Below are positions 16,949-24,972 of a stretch of DNA of 41,210 nucleotides, one piece after another. The notes beneath the pieces were generated by a model. It was not told the origin of the DNA and searched no databases. It was given only the letters and a program-made list of their open reading frames with translations. The position numbers were made by a program, and so were the translations under genes. Source of the DNA: Verrucomicrobiota bacterium (GTDB lineage Bacteria; Verrucomicrobiota; Verrucomicrobiia; Limisphaerales; J093). Position 1 is the first letter of the stretch; each line of letters starts with the position of its first letter. The stretch covers positions 1-41,210 of the forward strand of contig JAAYVR010000092.1 of the NCBI GenBank assembly GCA_012517065.1. The letters are read 5' to 3'.

Positions 16949-18802
16949 TCATTCCGTTGGGGTATCCGGTTTGGACGCGGGCGGGTCGTCGGCGCTGGGA
17001 GTTTCATCAAGCGGAACAAGCGGCTGTTTTTTCTGCGACCGCAGCTCCTGCTGACGGCGGAGAATGGCTTGCCGCTCTTCTTCAGAGAGCGCTGGGCTGC
17101 CGAGCCGTGCCGTGAGAGCGTCCAGTTCGTTCTTTATGCTTTGATCGCGCAGACGCAACGCGATTTGTTTGATTTGTTCGGCGCGGTTGTTGAGCGAGCG
17201 GGTTTCAGAGACAGCCTCCGTTATAAGCTGCTGCAGGCTTGTGTCGGGGAATTCTCCCAACAAAGCCGCCACACCGCGCCATGTGCCCTCCAAGGCCGCC
17301 TTGAATCTGTACTGTACTATCTGGCGAACGCCTGCATGCTGAATCCATTCGGGCCGAATGTGAGCGGCAGCCCACGGCACAAGGTCGTCGTCGAGAAGCA
17401 AAAGGCGCAACAGCCAAAAATCGGCCGGGCCCGGCTTTGAAGACGTGGCAGGCGGTTGGACTGCAGGACTCGGCTCGTGCGCTCTGCCTCTGAGGGGCGC
17501 TGGCGCTTTCCGGAATTCTGATCGGACGGCATCGGGTGCCACGCCGAGCCTGAAAGCCGTTTTCTGGGCGTAACTGTCGATGAGAACGGCGTTGCCGGTT
17601 TTTAACAACGCCTCCGACATGCCGGCCAAAATCGCGAGGCGGCCCTTGTCGGTGGCGGGATCGTGGGTGGAGCAAAGCCGTTCGAGAAGAAAATCGAAAA
17701 AACCGACGGCATTCTTGATGCACGCGATGAACGCTTCGGGTCCTTTTTCCCGTATGAGACTGTCCGGATCGTGCGGCGCGGGCAACACTGCGACCCGGAT
17801 TGCGAGTCCGGATTCCAACAAATCGTCGAGCGCGCGCAACGCAGCGTTTTGGCCCGCGGGGTCGGCATCAAAGCAAAGAACAACTTCGTCAACGTAACGT
17901 TTGAGGATACGGCAGTGCTCGGCCGTCAGAGCTGTGCCCTGCGGAGCCACGATGTTTTTCACGCCGGCCATGAAACAGGAAATGAGATCGAGCTGGCCTT
18001 CGCAAATGATGGCGTGACCGGCCTCCAACAAGCCGCGCTTTGTTTTGTCCAGCCCGTAGATCACCTTGCCCTTGGTAAACACGGGTGTTTCGGGCGAGTT
18101 GACGTATTTTGCTGTTTTGTCTTCTCCTGAGAGGATTCTGCCGCTGAATCCGATTACACGTCCCTGTTCATCACAAATGGGGAACATGAGCCTGCCCCGG
18201 AACCGGTCGTAATAGCCGTTTCCACCTTCGCGCGCAATGACAAGGCCGGCCTGTTCCAACAGTGAAGGGTCATATCCTCTGCTGCGGCCCCAATTGAGCG
18301 TGTCGTCCCACGCGTCCGGCGCATAGCCGAGCCGGAAAAGTCGGATAGCTTCCGGACTCACACCGCGTCGAGCGAGATAATCCCGCGCTACTTGAGCTGC
18401 TGCGTCGTTTGCGAGTGCCGCTTGCCAGCGCTGAGCGATCTGTTCGTTGATCTTGAGAAGCGTGTCCTTCAGAAACTGGGTTTTTGCCTGGCCGGGCTCG
18501 AACTCGAATTGCAGTGGTATGCGCGCGCGTTCGGCGAGGCGGCGGACTGCCTCGATGAAACTCACGTTTTCGTACTCGCGAACGAAAGTGAAAACATCGC
18601 CGCCCTTGTGGCATCCGAAACAATAAAAAATCTGTTTGCCGGGATTGACCGTGAAACTGGGGGTCTTTTCACGATGGAACGGGCAGAGCGCGACGAAGTT
18701 GGCGCCGGCACGTTTCAGCCGCAGCGACGCGCCAATGACCTCGACAATGTCATTGGCGGCGCGGATCTGATCCAACAATGCACTGGGAATGATGCCCGCC
18801 AT
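16949..18802 (-). CDS. dnaG: DNA primase
   Basis: A 617-residue primase that makes RNA primers at the replication fork. The CHC2 zinc finger is complete: C40 and H43 (CPFH), then C61 and C64 (CFGC). The catalytic core follows with the YNSPETPVF-like segment, IICEGQLDLIS of the TOPRIM fold and the metal-binding VLCFDADPAGQNAAL block. The C-terminal helicase-binding region is divergent and ends in an acidic, Pro-rich tail. ATG 18802 precedes IPSALLDQIRAANDIVEVIG, the normal start of the family. A CvpA-like gene lies 72 bases upstream on the same strand. rpoD, a common partner downstream of dnaG, is not found here. Confidence 0.97.
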   Translation of the reverse strand: MAGIIPSALLDQIRAANDIVEVIGASLRLKRAGANFVALCPFHREKTPSFTVNPGKQIFYCFGCHKGGDVFTFVREYENVSFIEAVRRLAERARIPLQFEFEPGQAKTQFLKDTLLKINEQIAQRWQAALANDAAAQVARDYLARRGVSPEAIRLFRLGYAPDAWDDTLNWGRSRGYDPSLLEQAGLVIAREGGNGYYDRFRGRLMFPICDEQGRVIGFSGRILSGEDKTAKYVNSPETPVFTKGKVIYGLDKTKRGLLEAGHAIICEGQLDLISCFMAGVKNIVAPQGTALTAEHCRILKRYVDEVVLCFDADPAGQNAALRALDDLLESGLAIRVAVLPAPHDPDSLIREKGPEAFIACIKNAVGFFDFLLERLCSTHDPATDKGRLAILAGMSEALLKTGNAVLIDSYAQKTAFRLGVAPDAVRSEFRKAPAPLRGRAHEPSPAVQPPATSSKPGPADFWLLRLLLLDDDLVPWAAAHIRPEWIQHAGVRQIVQYRFKAALEGTWRGVAALLGEFPDTSLQQLITEAVSETRSLNNRAEQIKQIALRLRDQSIKNELDALTARLGSPALSEEERQAILRRQQELRSQKKQPLVPLDETPSADDPPASKPDTPTE

Positions 18803-18874
18803 TGCGTCGTTCGTTCCGCCTCGGAAAGGTGCCTGTTCGCAGACGATTGGTCAACTGCGCCTGTTCACCTGGAA

Positions 18875-19513
18875 TCACCGTGGCTGTGAAGTCTGATCCA
18901 ACAAACGTCTGCGTTCTTGGATCGCGCCGCTCGCATCCGGTGCAGTGCTAATCTGGACAGGCGTTGCGAGGAGATGGGGAAATTTCTTCCGAAGCAGGCC
19001 TCCGGAAAACGAATCAAGCGCGATATCACGCTGTATTCTCTCTGAAATCGTGAGAGAAAGTGCCTGGAATGTGGGATCGTTACCGTGTTTTTGGAGCCAC
19101 TTGCGCGTCGGGGCCATGTCGAAGGCATTCAAAATGGCCACCACCAGCAATACGCCCGCTACGGATTTAACAGCCGCAAGCACAAGCCCAAGCACATGCT
19201 CTGTCTTGCCGAATATTTGCGCAGCCACGATTCGGTCGGTCACCATCTTGCGCAACCACCTGAAAACCACAAAAAACACCAGCACTTCGCCCAAATACAC
19301 CGTTGCATAACAGGCCGCAAGGTTGGCTCCCGAGGCTGTTCTCAGCAGTTGCCCCAAGGATTGATGCGTGTAAGCCCCCGCGAACACCACTGCCGTCCAT
19401 TGAATAGTTGGCAACAATTCCTCCGCTGCGCCCTTGCGATAACCGCGCCACACGGTAAACCCCACAAACACAACCGCGAGCGCATCAAACCAGTTTAGTG
19501 AACTGTTTGTCAT
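18875..19513 (-). CDS. CvpA family membrane protein
   Basis: A 212-residue protein with four predicted membrane helices in the first ~135 residues, opening with NWFDALAVVFVGFTVWRGYRKGA, the typical CvpA start (colicin V production family). The remaining part is soluble and charged. The family is linked to envelope stress and, in E. coli, to colicin V export and purine-operon context, but its biochemical role is not settled. ATG 19513 is chosen; the frame continues upstream to 19675 with Cys-rich text that looks untranslated. It is followed by dnaG on the same strand and may share a transcript. Confidence 0.85.
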   Translation of the reverse strand: MTNSSLNWFDALAVVFVGFTVWRGYRKGAAEELLPTIQWTAVVFAGAYTHQSLGQLLRTASGANLAACYATVYLGEVLVFFVVFRWLRKMVTDRIVAAQIFGKTEHVLGLVLAAVKSVAGVLLVVAILNAFDMAPTRKWLQKHGNDPTFQALSLTISERIQRDIALDSFSGGLLRKKFPHLLATPVQISTAPDASGAIQERRRLLDQTSQPR

Positions 19514-19757
19514 TCTGAACGGCTGTCTCTGACAGTTTCCGCAACACCGCAATCTTTTGCCTCCGGCTCTGCGACACTGCACACTGTGCGCTTGTTGACC
19601 CGAGTGTAGCGAGGCTTTCGGTTTGGTCAACTCGCAGAGCAACGTCAGCCCGCATGTTTGGTCGGGCTGACGCAAAGCCTCGCCAAACAGGGTTTGAGAT
19701 TGTCACCTGTCCGGCCGGAATGTTACAAAGGAAGCGGCAAATGAATTAAAACCCGGC

Positions 19758-20636
19758 ATGCCAAGTATGAACCTCGACAGACGTCAAATGATAACACGCA
19801 CGGGCTCGGCTTTGCTGGCCGCCTTGTGCGCCCCGGCCGTTGCGCCGTTGCTCGCCGATGCGGACAAGCGCGGATTCAAGATAGGCGCTTGCGATTGGTC
19901 ACTGCGCAAACCGGACCCCTCATGCATGGCGCTTGCAAAGCAAATCGGCCTCGACGGAGTCCAGATCAACATGGGCAACGCGGAAAATCGAATGTGGCTC
20001 CGGCGACCAGAGGTGCAAAAGGCCTATCTCGATGCCGCAGCTCAGAACGGCGTTGAAATCGGCGGTCTCGCGCTGGGCGAACTCAACAATATCCCCCTGA
20101 AAAGCGATCCGCGTGCTGCCGTTTGGCTGGTTGACGCCATAGACGTCGCAAAAGCACTCGGCGTAAAGGTGATCTTGGTCGCGCAATTCTATAAAGGCGA
20201 CCTGAAAAACGACCCGGCGGGAATCGGCCGGACCGTCGAGTTGCTCCAGGAAATCGCGCCTCGAGCCGAACGAGCCGGAGTGATTCTCGGCCTTGAAAAC
20301 TACCTAAGCGCCGAAGAAAACCTCGAAATCGTCCGCAGAGTCGGATCGCCAGCCGTCCAAGTGTATTACGACGTCGGGAATTCAACCGACAAAGGTTACG
20401 ATATCTACAAGGAAATCCGGATGCTCAAAGGACAGTTTTGCGAGCTGCACGTCAAGGACGGCGACCACGTCCTCGGCAAAGGCAGGATAAACTTCGAAAA
20501 GGTCCGCGAAGCCCTCGACGAAATCGGGTATCGGGGTTGGATACACATCGAAGCCGCTGCTCCAAACGGCCCGGCCAAGGATTATCCTGCCACAGCCGAA
20601 TACCTTCGGCGTCTGTTCCCACGCCAGATCGGCTGA
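19758..20636 (+). CDS. Tat-exported sugar phosphate isomerase/epimerase-like TIM barrel
   Basis: A 292-residue protein. The N-terminus (NLDRRQMITRTGSALLAALC) is a twin-arginine-type signal, so the enzyme would act outside the cytoplasm. The rest matches the xylose-isomerase-like TIM-barrel family: IGACDWSLRK, GLDGVQINMG, VILGLENYLS, VYYDVGNSTDKGYD, CELHVKDGD and WIHIEAAAP provide the His, Glu and Asp residues that bind the metal in relatives. The true substrate is not predictable. ATG at 19767 is an alternative start. A second protein of the same broad family (20969) and a ThuA protein (22117) follow on this strand, suggesting a carbohydrate-modification locus. Confidence 0.85.
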   Translation: MPSMNLDRRQMITRTGSALLAALCAPAVAPLLADADKRGFKIGACDWSLRKPDPSCMALAKQIGLDGVQINMGNAENRMWLRRPEVQKAYLDAAAQNGVEIGGLALGELNNIPLKSDPRAAVWLVDAIDVAKALGVKVILVAQFYKGDLKNDPAGIGRTVELLQEIAPRAERAGVILGLENYLSAEENLEIVRRVGSPAVQVYYDVGNSTDKGYDIYKEIRMLKGQFCELHVKDGDHVLGKGRINFEKVREALDEIGYRGWIHIEAAAPNGPAKDYPATAEYLRRLFPRQIG

Positions 20637-20968
20637 TACCGCGGGCAGGTCGCCGCGGCATTCGCTTACCAAGAAACGAAGTGGCGGCGGAACAGCCACT
20701 TTGAGCAAGGCAGGCCGTGCACCGAGATCGGTGGGTTCCAGTTCGACATCATGGCACCGCATGCCTGGTCGGCCTGAAGCGGAGCCGCGCTAAAGGTTGT
20801 CAGCCGAGGCGGGTTGGAGCCTCAACGGCCTGCAATAGTGTGCCAGGCTCGCTATTCCCTAATCTGAGTTTGACGCGACAAATAGTGTGCCAGGCTAGTT
20901 ATTGCCAAATCTGAGAATAGTGTGCCAGGCTCGTTGTTGTCTGATTTGAGTTTGACGCGACGATTGCG
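20637..20968. other. Intergenic region with three tandem repeat units
   Basis: The first ~195 bases show nothing recognisable. Bases 20834-20962 hold three tandem units described separately, ending about 25 bases before the next start codon region. Confidence 0.6.
20834..20962 (+). repeat. Three tandem AATAGTGTGCCAGGCTCG units
   Basis: Units begin at 20834, 20881 and 20916. Units 1 and 3 are about 47 bases and both end in GAGTTTGACGCGAC; unit 2 is shortened to 35 bases and lacks that ending. The shared first part is AATAGTGTGCCAGGCT. The core resembles the AATAGAGTGTCAGGCTCG opening of the repeat at 11071. Confidence 0.85.
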
Positions 20969-21856
20969 ATGGAGTATCCAGCTCCCATGAACAACATGCG
21001 AATGTCCCAGCGTGATTTTCTGAAGCTCACCTCAACCGCCGCCGTCGCTGCATGCGCAAACGGAATCGCTCCTGCGCTTTTTGCGGCACAACGTTACGGC
21101 GGCAACAAAATCCCCATTGGCCTCCAACTTTACTCGGTCCGCGACGTCTGCCAGAAGGACACCGCGGGCACAATCAAAGCCGTCGCGAAAATGGGATATA
21201 AAGGTGTCGAGTTTGCCGGCTATTATGGTCACGATGCCAAGACGCTCAGGCAAATCCTCGACGATAACGGGATCAAATGCTGCGGTTCCCACATCGGCAT
21301 CGAGACCCTCCTTGGCGACAACCTCCCCAAGACCATCGAGTTCAACCAGATTCTCGGCAATAAATTCCTGATCGTGCCCGGGCTGCCTGAGAAGTACACA
21401 AAAACCCGCAAAGCATGGCAGGAAACAGCCGACTTGTTCAACGAGCTCGCGGAAAAGGTGAAACCCCACGGCATGCGCGTGGGATATCACAACCATACAA
21501 CCGAATTCAAAGAGCTCGATGGGGAATTGCCGTGGGACACTTTCTTCTCGCGCGTGCGAAAGGACGTGGTCATGCAATTCGACACCGGAAATGCAATGCA
21601 CGGCGGCGGCGACGCAACTGTGTACCTCAAGAGGTACCCGGGCCGAGCCACGACGGTCCACATCAAGCCTTTCTCGAAAGCCAAACCCAACGCATTAATT
21701 GGCGACGACGAGCTGCCGTGGCCGGAGATTTTCCAACTGTGCGAAACCATCGGCAGCACCGAATGGTATATCGTCGAATACGAAAGTGACGCTTATCCGC
21801 CCCTCGTCAGTGTCGAGAAAACGCTTGAGGTGTTGCGTCGCTGGGGCAAGTGTTAG
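20969..21856 (+). CDS. Tat-exported sugar phosphate isomerase/epimerase-like TIM barrel
   Basis: A 295-residue protein (289 if the ATG at 20987 is used). The start MSQRDFLKLTSTAAVAACANG resembles a twin-arginine-type signal with Gln-Arg in place of the Arg pair. Family features of the AP-endonuclease-2/xylose isomerase-like barrel are clear: IPIGLQLYSVRD, GYKGVEFAGYYG, MRVGYHNHTTEF, VMQFDTGNAMHGG and TTVHIKPFSK, with conserved Glu, His and Asp metal ligands. It is related to the 19758 gene only at family level. The substrate is unknown; exported members in this phylum often act in oxidised-sugar or cyclitol breakdown. A tandem repeat array lies just upstream. Confidence 0.85.
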   Translation: MEYPAPMNNMRMSQRDFLKLTSTAAVAACANGIAPALFAAQRYGGNKIPIGLQLYSVRDVCQKDTAGTIKAVAKMGYKGVEFAGYYGHDAKTLRQILDDNGIKCCGSHIGIETLLGDNLPKTIEFNQILGNKFLIVPGLPEKYTKTRKAWQETADLFNELAEKVKPHGMRVGYHNHTTEFKELDGELPWDTFFSRVRKDVVMQFDTGNAMHGGGDATVYLKRYPGRATTVHIKPFSKAKPNALIGDDELPWPEIFQLCETIGSTEWYIVEYESDAYPPLVSVEKTLEVLRRWGKC

Positions 21857-22116
21857 TTTGACAAGTTAAGCGGTTCGAATTCGCCAAACCCTGTCGAGCA
21901 CACACGGCGGCACGGCGCGGCACAGCCGCAATGGAATTGCTCCATCGACACAATTGCGCCGGCCGCCGAGCATGTCGCTGTGCGGCGATTTGCTCGAGGG
22001 TGGATTCGCCAACCGCACAAGCGGGAAATTCGGATCGTCTGCTCAAGCCGGTGGGGGGGGCAGAGTGTGATATGCGGATGAATTGCGATGATGGTGCAAA
22101 GCTCGAGGACGAAAGC

Positions 22117-23148
22117 ATGAAAAACATGAGGAATCTTATGAGACTCTTGTGGACGGCCATTCTGGCCTGCGTTGCACTCGGACAGTTAGTTCATGCGGCA
22201 GACTGGGTTGTGTATCAGGGGCGCAGCGGTCCTGGTCAGGGCAAACACATTGTGTTCTTGACCGGCGACGAAGAGTACCGGTCCGAAGAAGGCCTCCCAA
22301 TGCTGGCCAAGATATTGGCCGTGCGCCATGGGTTCAAATGCACAGTGTTGTTCGCAATCGATCCCGCCGACGGGACAATCAAACCAACTGTCCTGAACAA
22401 TATCCCGGGCATGGAAGCCCTTGACACCGCTGATCTGTGCATAATGAAACTCCGGTTCCGCGAGCTTCCAGATGCGCAAATGAAGCATTTCGTTGATTAC
22501 GTCGATTCCGGCCGACCTATCATCGCACTCCGCACAAGCACGCATGCGTTCTCGTACGAGAAGAACAAACAAAGCCCATATGCGAAGTTCGACTGGCGAA
22601 GTAAAGAATGGCCGGGCGGGTTTGGCCAACAGGTCTTGGGCGAAACATGGGTGAGTCACCACGGCGAACACGGCAAAGAAAGCACAAGGGGCGTAATCAA
22701 CCCCGAGTTCAAGAATCATCCCATACTTCGTGGCGTAACCGACGTCTGGGGCCCCACCGACGTTTACACGGTCGTCCACCTTCCCAAGGACGCCCAAGTT
22801 CTCATGCACGGTCAGGTGCTCAGCGGGATGAATCCGACCGACCCGCCAGTGCAAGGCAAAAAGAATGACCCTATGGTGCCCCTTGTGTGGACCCGATCCT
22901 ACACCGGCAGCAAGGGCAAATCGTCGTTCGTGTTTACAACGACCATGGGGGCCTCCGTCGATCTCGAAAGCGAAGGGCTCCGCAGGTTGTTGGTAAACGC
23001 GGCTTATTATGCCACCGGGCTGGCTGACAAAATACCAGAGAGCAATGACGTGCGGTACGTTGGAGAATACAAGCCGACCTGGTTTGGATTCGGCAAATTC
23101 AAGCCCGGCGTAAAACCTTCCGATCTGGAACTGAAAGCATCAGAGTGA
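22117..23148 (+). CDS. ThuA domain-containing secreted protein
   Basis: A 343-residue protein with a signal peptide (MRLLWTAILACVALGQLVHA, cleavage likely before ADW). The mature part has the ThuA-like glutamine-amidotransferase-type fold: KHIVFLTGDEEYRSEEGLPM, ADLCIMKLRFRELPDAQM, GRPIIALRTSTHAF, and GETWVSHHGEHG with NHPILRGV, all recurrent in ThuA proteins. These are associated with trehalose/sugar utilisation, but no reaction has been fixed for exported forms. ATG 22117 was chosen because it opens the signal peptide; the frame extends to 21931. It follows two exported isomerase-like genes. Confidence 0.88.
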   Translation: MKNMRNLMRLLWTAILACVALGQLVHAADWVVYQGRSGPGQGKHIVFLTGDEEYRSEEGLPMLAKILAVRHGFKCTVLFAIDPADGTIKPTVLNNIPGMEALDTADLCIMKLRFRELPDAQMKHFVDYVDSGRPIIALRTSTHAFSYEKNKQSPYAKFDWRSKEWPGGFGQQVLGETWVSHHGEHGKESTRGVINPEFKNHPILRGVTDVWGPTDVYTVVHLPKDAQVLMHGQVLSGMNPTDPPVQGKKNDPMVPLVWTRSYTGSKGKSSFVFTTTMGASVDLESEGLRRLLVNAAYYATGLADKIPESNDVRYVGEYKPTWFGFGKFKPGVKPSDLELKASE

Positions 23149-23247
23149 ACATAGCGTGCTCTTCGAGCTGGGCATTGGGGCAGCCCCCGACCAAGCATGC
23201 GCGCTATTGGGGCGCTGCTGAACAAACCGCCATCCCGGAAATCTCGC

Positions 23248-23299
23248 CCGAATGAAGCTTCGGGTGTGTTGGACCGGTCAGACGGTGAGATTCTCGGGC
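23248..23299 (+). repeat. ATGAAGCTT-type dispersed repeat, copy 3
   Basis: Begins GAATGAAGCTTCGGGTGTG, then GGTCAGACGGTGAGATTCTC. Aligns with copies at about 9850 (plus) and 11446 (minus). It lies between the convergent ThuA and prepilin-like genes. Confidence 0.7.
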
Positions 23300-23302
23300 T
23301 CG

Positions 23303-24241
23303 TTACTTGGGGCGTGTGGCGGGCGGTACGTAAGTCTTGTGCCAGTAAAACTGCCACAGCCGATCCAGTTTCACGGTTTCAACGTGGCCGTCCATGCAGG
23401 ACATGTTGACCGCGCCTGGCAAAGGTTGGCCGGGCTGCATGTTCTTTGGTGCAGCCCGCGGGCTTAGCACGCCGTGCCGTGCAATGCAATAACGGCCCAT
23501 CCCGCCCGCCGGCCCATCGCCTTCATACAAATTTCGAGCCGGAGTGTCTGTTGGGTTCGGCCATGCATCGACCCACATCGCATCCCCGACAAAAGGTGTG
23601 AGTGCGGGCATCTGAATCTCCGCCTCACGCGCAAGGACCTTGCTCTGTTCCCAACTCAGATCGTAATAGAGCCAGCCGTTGTATGAATAACTGCCCTGAT
23701 AGCCAAGGTTGTTGTTCGTCAGCCAAATCCATGTCTCGTCTGCCGTTCCGTAGTAAGGATTAAGCGGGTGCCTGTTGATGCGTTTGCGTGGTTCGGGCGC
23801 CGTTGGGCAATATCGAACCAGATGCACCTTGCCCTGATAATCCATCAACTTCGCCATCCAAAGGCTGTCCCCCTGATCGTAAGGCACCGAACGACCGTAG
23901 TCGGTCACATACATCGAATGGGCAAGCACCATCTGCTTCAGATTGCTTGTGCATTTGACCTGCTGTGCCTTGCTCTTGGCCCGAGACAAGGCGGGCAAAA
24001 GCATCCCTGCCAAAATCGCAATAATTGCTATCACCACAAGAAGCTCGATCAAAGTAAACCCCGGGTAATCCTTCTTGTCGCGACCGCAGACCGTTATGTT
24101 TGCCGAGTGACAGATCCCCACCGACAAGCCGGCAGGAATCTTGGCGCTTGCTTGACCGCGGGGTTCACATCGACAAATCCAAAATGCGCATGATCGAGTT
24201 GCTTCTCGGCATCGGATTCGGTCAAAAGGCAGGTTCTTCAT
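23303..24241 (-). CDS. Prepilin-type N-terminal domain protein
   Basis: A 312-residue pseudopilin-like protein with [19 protein letters not shown] followed by [11 protein letters not shown]. Its leader from ATG 24241 is unusually long (about 60 residues before the GF cleavage site), so an internal non-ATG start (for example a GTG near VGICHSANI) may be used. The C-terminal domain has many Trp/Tyr residues and ends with [18 protein letters not shown], a version of the DG-H motif in which the usual His is farther away. It is the third member of this family in the window. Downstream it is convergent with the ThuA gene. Confidence 0.85.
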   Translation of the reverse strand: MKNLPFDRIRCREATRSCAFWICRCEPRGQASAKIPAGLSVGICHSANITVCGRDKKDYPGFTLIELLVVIAIIAILAGMLLPALSRAKSKAQQVKCTSNLKQMVLAHSMYVTDYGRSVPYDQGDSLWMAKLMDYQGKVHLVRYCPTAPEPRKRINRHPLNPYYGTADETWIWLTNNNLGYQGSYSYNGWLYYDLSWEQSKVLAREAEIQMPALTPFVGDAMWVDAWPNPTDTPARNLYEGDGPAGGMGRYCIARHGVLSPRAAPKNMQPGQPLPGAVNMSCMDGHVETVKLDRLWQFYWHKTYVPPATRPK

Positions 24242-24324
24242 AATCCGTTCTGTTTCCCATGTTTGTTTCAATCGGTCAGATTGTCAATTCCTCCCATTCG
24301 CACGAGTCTGCCGTTGGAAATATC

Positions 24325-24578
24325 GTGTCTGTCCCTCTATTCGTTCAGCCAGCGCCAAACCCCCACCAACAGCGCTCAACGGTTCTCGGAAACTTCACCT
24401 GTGACGCCAGAATGCCTGTCCAGCTCGGTTCGACGCGGCCGCCGCAATACCGTGTCTGTCCCTCTATTTGTTGCGTGCGCACCGAAACCTCGCCAACCGC
24501 CCACAAGAGTCCTCGGAGACTCCACCTCTGACTCGACAATGCTTGTCAGCCGGCATGAACTCCCCTCCCACCGGGGAT
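24325..24578 (+). repeat. Two tandem ~127-base units, each led by GTGTCTGTCCC
   Basis: Unit 1 starts at 24325 and unit 2 at 24452. Both open GTGTCTGTCCCTCTATT and share CCAAC, CTCGG and CCACCT/TCACCT landmarks at matching distances, though the interiors have diverged considerably. Confidence 0.65.
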
Positions 24579-24860
24579 CTCACCGGGATCACCAAGCTGA
24601 CCAAGCCGGGAATGACAACATGTGAAAACAATCCCCCTCCGCCGAACACCGTCACCAGGCCTTCGGCCTCCCACAAGTCCGATCTCTCAAAACGCCTCTC
24701 TCCCCTTCCTCGACTTCGTCCTCCGCTTCCTTACTCGATCGATCCCACTTTCAGATCACGCAAAACATAGCTCAGCCCCACTCCGCCTCCGCCCACCCGG
24801 GCATGCGGTGCCATAAGGTCCAACTGCTTGGGCGGGGCCGGGGCAGAACCCGGAGCGCCC

Positions 24861-24885
24861 AAATAGAGTGTCTGTCCCTCTATTT
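24861..24885. repeat. Palindrome around GTGTCTGTCC
   Basis: AAATAGAG (24861-24868) and CTCTATTT (24878-24885) form a perfect 8-base inverted repeat with a 9-base loop. It could fold as a hairpin in the transcript of the operon that ends at 24973, or be a REP-like element. Confidence 0.7.
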
Positions 24886-24972
24886 GTGCCTACAATCGCA
24901 TTTTCGCCGACGTCATGGTGCCTCAGGATAGGGTTTGAGAGATATTCCAGCCAGAGATCGCGGATCAGAGGG

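Larger units (their letters stand above)
24272..24972. other. Repeat-rich intergenic region downstream of the redox operon
   Basis: About 700 bases with no supported gene. It contains a two-unit tandem repeat of about 127 bases (from 24325) and three GTGTCTGTCCC motifs, the last within a perfect short palindrome. The middle part (24580-24840) is rich in C and T and shows no coding features. Confidence 0.65.

Noticed and set aside
20834-20962. CRISPR array
   Set aside because: Only three units, unequal spacing, the 'spacers' are themselves similar, and no cas gene is present.
21868-21905. Possible tRNA (GGTTCGAATTC box)
   Set aside because: No matching acceptor, D-arm or anticodon stem can be folded around it.
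24263-24816. Overlapping small frames after the operon
   Set aside because: They follow the tandem repeat units and T/C-rich DNA and share no features with known proteins.
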